Of a DNA stretch of 64,000 nt, positions 26,683-36,178 are shown one piece after another. The notes beneath the pieces are model-generated. The model saw nothing but the letters and a program-made list of their open reading frames with translations, ran no database searches and was not told the origin of the DNA. Position numbers and translations under genes: made by a program. Positions within the stretch are counted from its first letter, which is position 1. Every line of letters begins with the position of its first letter. Origin of the DNA: Sinorhizobium shofinae (GTDB lineage: Bacteria; Pseudomonadota; Alphaproteobacteria; Rhizobiales; Rhizobiaceae); NCBI GenBank assembly GCA_001704765.1, contig MBFK01000012.1, positions 1 to 64,000 on the forward strand. Direction: 5' to 3'.

Positions 26683-27854
26683 AGATACCAGCCGGCGAAG
26701 GCGAAGCAGCACCCGAACAGCGCCACGATCGACATCGAATAGAAACCGGCCACGCCGAACCAAGCGTAGAAATAGCCGGACAGTAACGTGAAGATCGCCG
26801 TGAAGATGCCCGTGTAGAAGAAGTAGAGGCCCTGGGCAGACGCCTCCTGTTCCTCGGCGACGCGCTCGACCAGCTTGTGCTGCATGCCGGTGTGCATGAT
26901 CGCATAGGTAAAGGCATGGAAGCACTGGAGGACGAAATAGCCCGAAAAGCCCAGGTCCATCGGGAAGATCAGCCAGCGCACCACGCCCAGCAGACAGCCG
27001 GAGAAAATCATAATCCAGACGCTGAAGCGCTTGATGATTGCCTTGGCGAAGAAGAACATCAGCACTTCCGCCGCCACGCCGGCACTCCACAGGGCCCCGA
27101 TCTGCGTGCCGCTATAGCCGATCTGCTGCCAATAGATGGCCGAGAACGCAAACAGCATCGCATGGCTGCTGTTGACCAGCGTGACGCCGATCAGGAGCAG
27201 CTGCAGATCGGGCTGTCGCAGCGATTGCGGCGGCGCTTCGGTGATCGCCGTGATCGGCGAAGGCCGACGTGGACGGCCGATGCGCGGGGCTACGCGTGCC
27301 ATCAATACGGTGAGGCCGAAACCGGCCGCCATCGCCGGCAAGACCATTGCGCCGCCGATGAGGCCGATCATCCAACCGCCGAGCATCGTGGCGCCGATAA
27401 AGGCGATCGACCCCCAGACGCGCATCAGCGCATAGTCGAAGCCCCATCGACGCACGCCCGACAGCGCAATCGCCTCGACGATCGGCACGTAAGGCGAATA
27501 GGCGGCCGATTGCAGCGCATAAATCACCAGCACCGGCCAGAAGTCCTTAGCGAAGAAGAGGACGAATGCCAGGCCAAGAGAAAGACAACCCGACCAGATC
27601 AGCACGATCGTGCGCTCGCCGAGCCGATCCGCCAGCACGCCCGCGAGGGGCGCCGTGATGACACGGATGAACATCGGAACGGCAAGCACCACGCCGATCT
27701 CGAAATCGCTCATCGACAAGCTGCTGAGCCAGACCGGAAAATACGGCATGGCGAAGCCGTTGACGATCAACGGCGCGCAGAAGAGCAGCGCGATGCGAAG
27801 CGCGAAATGACGCGGCGGAGGCCCCAGGACGGGGGGCGCTGATGCGGGAATCAT
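26634..27854 (-). CDS. MFS transporter, HcaT/3-phenylpropionate-permease-like
   Basis: A 406-residue carrier with twelve hydrophobic segments. The opening LRIALLFCAPLIVNGFAMPYFPVWL and the loop motif LAGVLADRLGERT are like the PPP/HcaT family of proton symporters; a conserved YALMRVWGSIAFIG lies in span 5. Substrate unknown. It converges with the epimerase gene and shares 49 bp of coding sequence with it. Whether the two cooperate cannot be told because they are on opposite strands. Confidence 0.85.
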   Translation of the reverse strand: MIPASAPPVLGPPPRHFALRIALLFCAPLIVNGFAMPYFPVWLSSLSMSDFEIGVVLAVPMFIRVITAPLAGVLADRLGERTIVLIWSGCLSLGLAFVLFFAKDFWPVLVIYALQSAAYSPYVPIVEAIALSGVRRWGFDYALMRVWGSIAFIGATMLGGWMIGLIGGAMVLPAMAAGFGLTVLMARVAPRIGRPRRPSPITAITEAPPQSLRQPDLQLLLIGVTLVNSSHAMLFAFSAIYWQQIGYSGTQIGALWSAGVAAEVLMFFFAKAIIKRFSVWIMIFSGCLLGVVRWLIFPMDLGFSGYFVLQCFHAFTYAIMHTGMQHKLVERVAEEQEASAQGLYFFYTGIFTAIFTLLSGYFYAWFGVAGFYSMSIVALFGCCFAFAGWYLQPHRLGSGGKTREAS

Positions 27855-27946
27855 GGGAGAACCTGATGGCTGTGTGCCAGCTCTAGCACGATTGCCCGCC
27901 GGCTCGCCAGCCGCTAGTTTTAGCCACTTGGTTAGGGAACAGGGCT

Positions 27947-28786
27947 TCAGGCCGCCTGCGGCGCGGCGAGCTTCACGGGCAGTTCATCGGCCGAGGTCTC
28001 CACCGCCGTCACGCCGCCGTGCAGGCTATGCCAGGTGATCAATTCCATCGTGCCATCGAAGTGCTCGGCGATCGCCGTGCAGCTCTCGACCCAGTCACCC
28101 GTATTGATGTAGCGGATCTCGTCGATATCCTCGATCACGGCGTGGTGGATATGACCGCAGATAACGCCTTGGGCGTGGTATCGGCGGGCTTCCTCCGCGA
28201 CGACATTCTGGAACTCTCCGATGAAGTTCACCGCGTGCTTGACCTGCAGCTTCGCCCAGGACGAAAACGACCAATAGGGCATGCCGAGACGGCGGCGGAT
28301 GGCGGCAAGGCCGATATTGATGGCGATTGCCATGTCGTAGGCCCAGTCGCCGAGATAGGCGAGGACGCGCGCATTGCGCACGACGACGTCGAATTCGTCG
28401 CCATGCAAGACGAGGTAGTTGCGCCCATCCGCTGCCTGATGCATGTGGCGCGCCGCGACCTCGATACCGCCAAAGTGGACGCCCGGAAAATCCCTCATGA
28501 ACTCGTCGTGATTGCCGGGAATATAGATGATGCGCGAACCCTTGCGCGCCTTGCGCAGGAGCTTCTGGACGACGTCGTTGCAGGGCTGCGGCCAATACCA
28601 GCTGCGCTTCAGCCGCCAGCCGTCGACGATGTCGCCGACAAGAATGATGGTCTCGGCTTCGTGGTGACGCAGGAAATCGAGCAGGTAGTCCGTCTTCGCC
28701 GCCTTCGAACCCAGATGGACGTCGGAGATGAACAGCGTCCGCAATTTCCGAACCGGATTCTGTTGAGATCCCGATGCCGCAGCCAT
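27947..28786 (-). CDS. UDP-2,3-diacylglucosamine diphosphatase-like metallophosphoesterase
   Basis: A 279-residue calcineurin-type phosphoesterase. Metal-binding motifs in order: SDVHLG, GDIVDGW, GNHDE, HGDEFD and CGHIHH. This set is close to LpxH and its relatives, which cleave UDP-diacylglucosamine to lipid X in lipid A synthesis; in many alphaproteobacteria LpxI does that step, so this enzyme may have another substrate. A lone gene, 177 bp from dme and divergent to it. GAGG five bases before ATG 28786 supports this start over the one 13 codons upstream. Confidence 0.85.
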   Translation of the reverse strand: MAAASGSQQNPVRKLRTLFISDVHLGSKAAKTDYLLDFLRHHEAETIILVGDIVDGWRLKRSWYWPQPCNDVVQKLLRKARKGSRIIYIPGNHDEFMRDFPGVHFGGIEVAARHMHQAADGRNYLVLHGDEFDVVVRNARVLAYLGDWAYDMAIAINIGLAAIRRRLGMPYWSFSSWAKLQVKHAVNFIGEFQNVVAEEARRYHAQGVICGHIHHAVIEDIDEIRYINTGDWVESCTAIAEHFDGTMELITWHSLHGGVTAVETSADELPVKLAAPQAA

Positions 28787-28963
28787 GCGATCCTCGCCTT
28801 CTCGAGCTTTGTGTCGTCTCGTCAAAACCAGACTCGTGTTTCAGGAAGATGACACCGGAATTCAGCGAACCGGCGGGCGCAGCGGAAAACAGCCGCGGTG
28901 AAACTGTACGCGGGCGGGAAATCATGTCAAAAGGCCCCGATCCAGGAAACAGGGATGCAAGGC

Positions 28964-31276
28964 ATGACCACGGGCGACAAAACGAAACCTCAAGCGGCTC
29001 CGGCGAGCGGAGACATCGACCAGCAGGCACTTTTCTTCCACCGCTACCCTCGCCCGGGCAAGCTCGAGATCCAGCCGACCAAGCCGCTCGGCAACCAGCG
29101 CGATCTGGCGCTGGCCTATTCGCCCGGTGTTGCCGCACCTTGCCTCGCCATCAAGGACAATCCGGAGACCGCCGCCGATTTCACCGCGCGCGCTAACCTC
29201 GTCGCCGTGGTCTCAAATGGTACCGCTGTCCTCGGCCTCGGCAATATCGGCCCCCTCGCCTCCAAGCCGGTGATGGAAGGAAAAGCCGTCCTCTTCAAGA
29301 AATTCGCCGGCATCGATGTGTTCGATATCGAGATCGATGCTCCGACCGTCGAGCGGATGGTCGATGTGGTTTCTGCCCTCGAGCCGACCTTCGGCGGCAT
29401 CAATCTCGAGGACATCAAGGCGCCGGAATGCTTCGAGGTTGAGAGGCGGCTGCGCGAGAAGATGGAGATCCCGGTCTTCCACGACGACCAGCATGGTACG
29501 GCGATCATCGTTGCCGCTGCCGTGCTGAACGGACTGGAGCTTGCCGGCAAGGACATTGCCAAGGCGAAGATCGTCGCTTCCGGGGCCGGGGCCGCGGCGC
29601 TTGCCTGCCTCAACCTTCTCGTCATCCTCGGTGCCAAGCGCGAAAATATCTGGGTCCACGACCTGGAGGGGCTCGTCTATAAGGGCCGCGAAGTCCTGAT
29701 GGACGAATGGAAGGCCATTTACGCACAGGACAGCGACAATCGCGTGCTTGCCGACAGCATCGGCGGCGCCGACGTCTTCCTAGGGCTTTCGGCCGCAGGC
29801 GTCCTCAAGCCCGAACTGCTCGCCCAGATGGCCGAGAAGCCACTGATCATGGCGCTCGCCAACCCGACGCCGGAAATCATGCCGGAAGTCGCTCGCGCCG
29901 CGCGGCCGGATGCGATGATCTGCACGGGGCGTTCGGACTTCCCGAACCAGGTCAACAATGTCCTCTGCTTCCCGCATATCTTCCGCGGCGCGCTCGATTG
30001 CGGCGCCCGCACCATCAACGAAGAGATGAAGATGGCGGCGGTGCGGGCGATTGCCGGCTTGGCGCGCGAGGAGCCGTCGGACGTCGCAGCCCGTGCCTAT
30101 TCAGGGGAAACGCCGGTCTTCGGACCCGACTACCTTATCCCCTCGCCTTTCGACCAGCGGTTGATCCTGCGTATCGCCCCGGCCGTTGCCAAGGCCGCTG
30201 CCGAAAGCGGCGTTGCCACTCGTCCGATCCAGGATTTCGACGCCTATCTCGACAAGCTCAACCGCTTCGTCTTCCGCTCCGGCTTCATCATGAAACCGGT
30301 CTTCGCGGCGGCGAAGAACGCCCCCAAGAATCGCGTCATCTTCGCCGAAGGAGAAGACGAACGGGTGTTGCGTGCCGCCCAGGTGCTCCTGGAAGAAGGC
30401 ACGGCCAAACCGATTCTGATCGGCCGTCCGCAGATCATCGAAACCCGCCTGCGCCGCTATGGCCTCAGAATTCGTCCCGATATCGACTTCGAGGTGGTCA
30501 ATCCGGAAGGCGATCCGCGTTACCGCGACTATGTTGACGACTACTTCGCCCTGGTCGGCCGCCTCGGCGTCATTCCGGAAGCCGCCCGCACGATCGTGCG
30601 CACAAACACGACGGTAATCGGGGCGCTGGCGGTCAAACGCGGTGAAGCGGACGCGTTAATCTGCGGCGTCGAAGGACGCTATAGCCGACACCTGCGCGAC
30701 GTTTCGCAGATCATCGGCAAGAAACCCGGCGTGCTTGATTTCTCGGCGCTCAGCCTGTTGATCTCGCAGCGCGGCGCGACCTTCTTCACCGACACCTATG
30801 TGAGCTACAACCCCAGCGCCGAAGAGATCGCCCAGACGACCGTGATGGCGGCGGGCGAGATTCGCCGCTTCGGCATAACACCTCGAGCCGCCCTCGTTTC
30901 GCATTCGAACTTCGGATCACGCGATTCCGAAAGCGCCTTCAAGATGCGCGCCGCACTCAAGCTCGTCCGCGAGCTCGCGCCCGATCTTGAGGTCGATGGC
31001 GAGATGCATGGGGACGCGGCAATCTCCGAAACGCTGCGCGAGCGGGTGATGCCGAACTGCGCGCTGAAGGGCGAAGCGAACCTGCTCGTCTTCCCCAATC
31101 TCGACGCCGCCAACATTGCGCTCGGCGTGGTCAAGACGATGACGGACAGCCTCCATGTCGGACCGATCCTCCTGGGCTCGGCGCTGCCGGCGCATATCCT
31201 TTCGCCTTCAGTCACGTCCCGCGGTGTCGTCAACATGGCGGCTCTTGCAGTGGTCGAGGCAAGCCATCCCGCTTAA
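28964..31276 (+). CDS. dme: NAD-dependent malic enzyme with phosphotransacetylase-like C-terminus
   Basis: About 770 residues. Residues about 15-430 are malic enzyme ([37 protein letters not shown] for the divalent-metal and malate site, [16 protein letters not shown] for NAD). Residues about 440-770 resemble phosphate acetyltransferase ([21 protein letters not shown]) but this part is usually inactive and regulatory, responding to acetyl-CoA. DME makes pyruvate from malate and is needed for nitrogen fixation in Sinorhizobium because bacteroids live on C4-dicarboxylates. ATG 28964 (MTTGDKT) gives the 770-residue length known for S. meliloti DME; 28955 is an alternative. Followed at 150 bp by sinR. 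Confidence 0.96.
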   Translation: MTTGDKTKPQAAPASGDIDQQALFFHRYPRPGKLEIQPTKPLGNQRDLALAYSPGVAAPCLAIKDNPETAADFTARANLVAVVSNGTAVLGLGNIGPLASKPVMEGKAVLFKKFAGIDVFDIEIDAPTVERMVDVVSALEPTFGGINLEDIKAPECFEVERRLREKMEIPVFHDDQHGTAIIVAAAVLNGLELAGKDIAKAKIVASGAGAAALACLNLLVILGAKRENIWVHDLEGLVYKGREVLMDEWKAIYAQDSDNRVLADSIGGADVFLGLSAAGVLKPELLAQMAEKPLIMALANPTPEIMPEVARAARPDAMICTGRSDFPNQVNNVLCFPHIFRGALDCGARTINEEMKMAAVRAIAGLAREEPSDVAARAYSGETPVFGPDYLIPSPFDQRLILRIAPAVAKAAAESGVATRPIQDFDAYLDKLNRFVFRSGFIMKPVFAAAKNAPKNRVIFAEGEDERVLRAAQVLLEEGTAKPILIGRPQIIETRLRRYGLRIRPDIDFEVVNPEGDPRYRDYVDDYFALVGRLGVIPEAARTIVRTNTTVIGALAVKRGEADALICGVEGRYSRHLRDVSQIIGKKPGVLDFSALSLLISQRGATFFTDTYVSYNPSAEEIAQTTVMAAGEIRRFGITPRAALVSHSNFGSRDSESAFKMRAALKLVRELAPDLEVDGEMHGDAAISETLRERVMPNCALKGEANLLVFPNLDAANIALGVVKTMTDSLHVGPILLGSALPAHILSPSVTSRGVVNMAALAVVEASHPA

Positions 31277-31351
31277 GGGACGGCCCTCCGGATCGCGCTT
31301 TAGGCGATTCCTTGGTCGCCCACCGCGGAAATGCAACCTTGGATTGATTTA

Positions 31352-31367
31352 GTGCAAAGAGTTGCAC
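31352..31367 (+). promoter_or_regulatory. Dyad operator candidate before sinR
   Basis: GTGCAA-AGAG-TTGCAC is a perfect inverted repeat 80-95 bp upstream of the sinR start. A TGCAAC half occurs 20 bp further upstream at 31332-31337. The sinR promoter is known to integrate other signals in S. meliloti, so a regulator such as a PhrR/PraR-type repressor might bind, but that assignment is a guess. Confidence 0.5.
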
Positions 31368-31446
31368 CGATTACGAAATATAGCACTAGACAAAAACCGC
31401 CGGGCTAAACCATGTTTATTCTAGGGGCATGAATCGGTGTTACGGC

Positions 31447-32184
31447 ATGACTAATCAACAGGCTGTCCTCGATCTGCTAGATATCGTGGAATATAGCGGG
31501 TGCGCGGAACCGCAGCAATTCTTCGCCTTGATGCGCCGCACGTTCGATATCGCGCATCTCCTCTACCTCGAAGCGGAGCCGACGGCCGAGGGTCTCAAGG
31601 TCTGCCGGCTGCATCACACCTTCGGGGCCTATGCCGAGGAGATCTACCTGTCACGTGGTCTTCACCGGATCGATCCAATCCTCCGGCTTGCTCTTGGTGG
31701 CGTGAGACCAGTGGAATGGGCGACCGCCCGCCATCGCTTTCCGGAATGTGAGCCGCTCTTCCAGGCTGCCGAGGACATCGGCTTGTCCACCCAAGGCGTC
31801 GCTCTGCCGCTGCCTTCACCGGCCGGCCGCATGGCGCTCCTGGCGATCAGCGCCAACATGTCGCCGGCGGAATGGTCCGAATATCGCCGATGCCACCTGC
31901 GCGACTTCCAGCTGGCCGCCAATCTGTTTCATGCCTCCATGCTTGAGCAGGCGACGAAGGCAGGTGCGATCGACGAGCGCGACACGCGACTGACCGGCCG
32001 GGAAACAGAGGTCCTGACCTGGTCTGCAGCCGGCAAGAGCTATTGGGAAATCGCGACGATCCTTGGCATCTCCGAACGCACGGTCCGCTTTTTCATGGGC
32101 AATGCGCGCCGCAAACTCAACGTCGTGTCAAACACCCAAGCCGTTGCGCAGGCGGTGCGCCATGCACTGATCCCCACGATCTGA
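31447..32184 (+). CDS. sinR: Quorum-sensing LuxR-family regulator SinR
   Basis: A 245-residue LuxR-type activator. Residues about 15-165 form the autoinducer-binding domain (FDIAHLLYLE, YLSRGLHRIDPIL, VEWA with the conserved Trp); residues about 178-245 are the LuxR helix-turn-helix (LTGRETEVLTWSAAGKSYWEIATILGISERTVRFFMGNARRKL). It drives sinI in S. meliloti. It lies directly upstream of sinI in the same direction, 155 bp apart. An in-frame ATG at 31429 would add six residues; 31447 gives the expected size. Confidence 0.95.
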   Translation: MTNQQAVLDLLDIVEYSGCAEPQQFFALMRRTFDIAHLLYLEAEPTAEGLKVCRLHHTFGAYAEEIYLSRGLHRIDPILRLALGGVRPVEWATARHRFPECEPLFQAAEDIGLSTQGVALPLPSPAGRMALLAISANMSPAEWSEYRRCHLRDFQLAANLFHASMLEQATKAGAIDERDTRLTGRETEVLTWSAAGKSYWEIATILGISERTVRFFMGNARRKLNVVSNTQAVAQAVRHALIPTI

Positions 32185-32202
32185 GGGGTGGATTTACCCG
32201 TC

Positions 32203-32217
32203 AGTACGCGACGTACT
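32203..32217 (+). promoter_or_regulatory. Dyad in sinR-sinI spacer
   Basis: AGTACG-CGA-CGTACT is a perfect inverted repeat 19 bp after the sinR stop. It has no T-run, so it is not an ordinary terminator. It may be a binding site or a transcript hairpin. Confidence 0.35.
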
Positions 32218-32227
32218 AGCCGGAAGC

Positions 32228-32244
32228 CCCACAAATTTAGTGGG
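32228..32244 (+). promoter_or_regulatory. ExpR-box-like operator
   Basis: CCCAC-AAATTTA-GTGGG is a near-palindrome with perfect 5-bp arms and an AAATTT core. It resembles the ExpR binding site described in front of sinI in S. meliloti. Its position, about 100 bp before the sinI start and upstream of the lux-type box, fits an activator acting with SinR. Confidence 0.6.
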
Positions 32245-32260
32245 AAAAAGCCCGGAACTG

Positions 32261-32280
32261 AACTGTCACTAGCGACAGTT
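32261..32280 (+). promoter_or_regulatory. lux-type box, probable SinR site
   Basis: AACTGTC and GACAGTT frame a 6-bp centre to make a 20-bp dyad, the length and style of classical lux boxes (ACCTGT...ACAGGT). The centre is about 70 bp before the sinI start, where a box near -40 would fall. The natural ligand-responsive partner is SinR encoded just upstream. Confidence 0.65.
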
Positions 32281-32339
32281 ACATGTGACGCCCGAGCCTG
32301 ACAGCATCGCTCCATCGCGCAAACACGATGGAGCGAAAG

Positions 32340-32984
32340 ATGATCAGGATAGTGAACGGAAACGCTCGCGGACAGCACCCCAAGGCCATCGACGAGATGT
32401 TCCGGCTGCGCAAGCGCGTCTTCCATGACTTCTTGAAATGGGACGTCAAGACCGAGGGCAATTGGGAAATCGACCACTACGACAAGGCCAATCCGCTCTA
32501 TGTGATGTCGTATTCGCCGGAGACCGGAAAGCTGCGCGGTTCCCTGCGACTTCTGCCAACGCTCGGACCGAACATGTTGGACGACACATTCCCGATCCTG
32601 CTCGGCGGAAATCCGGAAATCCGCAGCGCGTCGATCTGGGAATCGAGCCGCTTCTGCATCGACCCTGATATCTCTCAGGACCGGACCTCGAACCAGGTGA
32701 CGGTCGCCGCCGCCGAGCTTATGTGCGGCGTCGGCGAACTGGGCCTTGCCTCTGGCATCAGCCACATCGTCACCGTCACCGATGTCTTCCTTGAGCGGAT
32801 GTTCCGCCGGATGGGGTGCCCCGGAGAACGTATTGCAGAACCGCAGAGGATCGGCAATGTCTACGCGGTCGCTGTCGCGTGGGAAGTGTCGAGAAGCCTT
32901 CTTCAAAGAATGAAGGCGATTGCCGCCATCGAGGGCACTGTGCTCGAACGGCCCATGTCGCTCGAAACCGCAAGGGCGGCCTGA
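32340..32984 (+). CDS. sinI: Acyl-homoserine-lactone synthase SinI
   Basis: LuxI-type synthase of 214 residues. It makes AHLs from S-adenosylmethionine and acyl-ACP; the Sinorhizobium enzyme makes long chains (C12-C18). Conserved LuxI residues are present: the RLRKRVFHDFLKW segment (Arg, Phe, Trp), DHYDKANPLYVM with the Asp, GSLRLLPT (Arg of the GxxRL motif) and WESSRFCID (Glu, Arg). ATG 32340 has GGAG seven bases upstream and is preferred to ATG 32328. Preceded by lux-type and ExpR-like boxes; expected to be autoinduced. Confidence 0.96.
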   Translation: MIRIVNGNARGQHPKAIDEMFRLRKRVFHDFLKWDVKTEGNWEIDHYDKANPLYVMSYSPETGKLRGSLRLLPTLGPNMLDDTFPILLGGNPEIRSASIWESSRFCIDPDISQDRTSNQVTVAAAELMCGVGELGLASGISHIVTVTDVFLERMFRRMGCPGERIAEPQRIGNVYAVAVAWEVSRSLLQRMKAIAAIEGTVLERPMSLETARAA

Positions 32985-32990
32985 TCTGTC

Positions 32991-33014
32991 GCCGGGCCGT
33001 TCACTCGGCCCGGC
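32991..33014 (+). other. Stable hairpin after sinI
   Basis: GCCGGGCCG and CGGCCCGGC form a perfect 9-bp stem six bases after the sinI stop. There is no T-run after it, so it would stabilise the mRNA end or pause polymerase, not terminate strictly. Confidence 0.5.
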
Positions 33015-33149
33015 CCGTCCCTGCTTCGATTGCGCATTAACGCAAACGCCGTCTTGCCGTTGCGCCCTCACATCAACGTCGTATGATGTCAGGAAACAGG
33101 CGCCCCGGCTTGTCCCGCGACCAGTGGGGCGAAATGCAGGAAAAGACGA

Positions 33150-34286
33150 GTGTCAGTGTCCCGATGTATGGCGTCCTGGAGGATGATGCGCCTTGCAGCA
33201 GCGCTCTTGCCGCTCGCCTTGGGCTCGGCCGGTCAGGCACCGGCCGCAAGCGTCTGCGAGCGTCTGAGCGCCCGCCTCGCGGACCTGCCTGCGGACTTCA
33301 CAACAACGGCCAATCTTCGCGACTTCACCGGCGCGGTTTCGCGCCAGAACATCGAAATTCGCCGCGCCAAGAACGAACGGCGGCGCATGGCATGCAGCAA
33401 TGACTCCGTCGTCTACGTAGACAGCGAAAATGAGGCTGCCTGTGCCGAACTCGACGACGCCATCGCCCGGATGGAGGACAATCTCCGCACACTCAAGGCG
33501 CAACGCCGGCAATTGATCTCGAAAGGCAATGACGACATGCGCCGGCGAATCCTCGCTGCCATGGAATTGAATGATTGCTCGGGGGAAGCCGGTCTGAACT
33601 GGGACGAGACGATCCCGGACGGGTTCAGCGCCGGAGAGGCCCACGCTCACCGAAACATCCTCGAAGATTTTCCGCCGGATAGCGAGGAATATCCGTTGTT
33701 GTATGACGGTCCACGAACGAACGACTTCACATTCATGGAGGACGGCGCAGCAGGCGGCTTCAGGACCATGTGCGTGCGCACCTGCGACGGAGCGTTTTTC
33801 CCTATTTCGTCGAACGCCACACCGGCCGACTTCGCACGCGACACCGAGCTTTGCCGGACACGATGCCCCGGCGCCGATACGGAGCTCTACTATCACGTCC
33901 TCGCAACCGAGGAGAGTGAGCAGATGGTTTCGGCATCGACCGGCAGGCCCTATACGGAACTCCCCAACGCCTTCGCCTATCGCACGCGCGGCGTCGGTGC
34001 GCCCGGCATCTGTGGCTGCCAGATTCCTAAGGTCGCGACGGATGAGAGCAACAGCACCGCGTCAGGAACTGAGCTTTCGGTGGTCAGCCCCTCCATCTTG
34101 ACGATCAAGGGCACCGCTTTGCCGGCGTCCGGATCCTCGCCAGCAAAGCCTGTTGAGGAGCGCCCCTATGACCCCGCGACCCGCAAGGTCCGCGTTGTCG
34201 GTCCCGCCTTCCTGCCGCAGAAAGAGAGCGCGATCGATCTCAAGAATCCTCGGGGGCCGCGCTATCAGCCGCTGCAAAACGACTGA
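33150..34286 (+). CDS. Secreted DUF2865 protein
   Basis: A 378-residue exported protein, function unknown. A signal peptide (MMRLAAALLPLALGSAGQAPAAS) ends near residue 34. The middle holds a helical segment (AELDDAIARMEDNLRTLKAQRRQLI) and the DUF2865 core near residues 205-260 (FRTMCVRTCDGAFFPISSNATPADFARDTELCRTRCPG) with four cysteines likely in disulfides. The C-terminus is Ser/Pro-rich. DUF2865 proteins are restricted to Rhizobiales-type alphaproteobacteria. GTG 33150 has AGGA nine bases upstream; internal ATGs (33168, 33183) are also possible. It converges on bluB with 5 bp between stops. Confidence 0.82.
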   Translation: MSVSRCMASWRMMRLAAALLPLALGSAGQAPAASVCERLSARLADLPADFTTTANLRDFTGAVSRQNIEIRRAKNERRRMACSNDSVVYVDSENEAACAELDDAIARMEDNLRTLKAQRRQLISKGNDDMRRRILAAMELNDCSGEAGLNWDETIPDGFSAGEAHAHRNILEDFPPDSEEYPLLYDGPRTNDFTFMEDGAAGGFRTMCVRTCDGAFFPISSNATPADFARDTELCRTRCPGADTELYYHVLATEESEQMVSASTGRPYTELPNAFAYRTRGVGAPGICGCQIPKVATDESNSTASGTELSVVSPSILTIKGTALPASGSSPAKPVEERPYDPATRKVRVVGPAFLPQKESAIDLKNPRGPRYQPLQND

Positions 34287-34291
34287 CTTGG

Positions 34292-35237
<946 letters not shown>

Positions 35238-35283
35238 GGCCGCATATGGGCACAGGCGCCGGCGAAAGGCAAGACGGGGAGCC

Positions 35284-36105
35284 TCAAAGCGGCGCTGTCG
35301 GATGCGGCGGCGAGTCATACGCGCCCCAGATCGACTGGTCGAAGCAGATCATTGAGCCGGTCATCAGACCGGACTCGTCGGAGGAGAGATAGGCGCAGGC
35401 GCGGGCGACCTCGGCGGGATCGACCAGCCGTCCGAAAGGCTGGTCTGACGCCGCCTTCTCCAGCCAGTCCTCAGGAGCACCGTGATATTCCCGTTGGATG
35501 CGGTCCTCGCCTTCCGACGCCATCCAGCCGATGTTGAGGCCATTGACACGGATGCGGTTGCGCAGCAACGCATAGGCCGTGTTCTTCGTCAGCGTCTCCA
35601 GAGCGCCCTTGGATGCGCAATAGGCAGCGATGAAGGGTTGGCCCGCCTTCGCCGACATCGAACCGATATTGACGATCGTGCCTTCGGTCTTCTCACGCTG
35701 CATCACCCTCACCGCCTCTTGCATCAGGAAGAAGGGAGCGCGCACGTTTATCGCAAACATGCGATCGAAGAGTTCCGGCGTCGTGTCGAGGATTGTGCCG
35801 CGGTCGGTGATTGCGGCAGCGTTGACGAGGGCATCGACACGGCCGAACTCACGGTCGCAAGCCGCAACGACCACGCGGGCGTCCTCGACCCGCTCCAGAT
35901 CCGCCGGCACGTAGACGACCCTCGCGCCGGTTGCCTTGCCGATCTCGGCCGCCTTTGCCTCACCCTTCGTCGCGTTGCGCCCGCAGATGACGATGCCCGT
36001 AGCGCCACGTTCGGCAAACAGTCCCGCGATCGTAGCGCCGAGCCCTTGCGTGCCGCCCGTTACAATGACGATCTTGCCGTCGAGCCGCGCATAATCTTTT
36101 CCCAT
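35284..36105 (-). CDS. Short-chain dehydrogenase/reductase
   Basis: Classical SDR of 273 residues. NAD(P) motif VTGGTQGLGA (TGxxxGxG), the NAAA segment (LVNAAAITD), the catalytic Ser of NIGSMSAKAG and the YCASK motif with Tyr and Lys are all present. Residues 250-270 (GSMICFDQSIWGAY) depart slightly from the usual end. It likely oxidises an alcohol of a sugar or polyol. It forms an operon with the dioxygenase gene upstream (74 bp) and the pair is divergent from a LacI-type regulator, which suggests a catabolic use. GGGAGGA before ATG 36105 is a strong ribosome site. Confidence 0.9.
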   Translation of the reverse strand: MGKDYARLDGKIVIVTGGTQGLGATIAGLFAERGATGIVICGRNATKGEAKAAEIGKATGARVVYVPADLERVEDARVVVAACDREFGRVDALVNAAAITDRGTILDTTPELFDRMFAINVRAPFFLMQEAVRVMQREKTEGTIVNIGSMSAKAGQPFIAAYCASKGALETLTKNTAYALLRNRIRVNGLNIGWMASEGEDRIQREYHGAPEDWLEKAASDQPFGRLVDPAEVARACAYLSSDESGLMTGSMICFDQSIWGAYDSPPHPTAPL

Positions 36106-36178
36106 GAAATCCTCCCGGATGATGATGTGATGAATGATGGTCAGGCGCTACCAGAGCAGGAGGCGCCGGGCGATGCCT

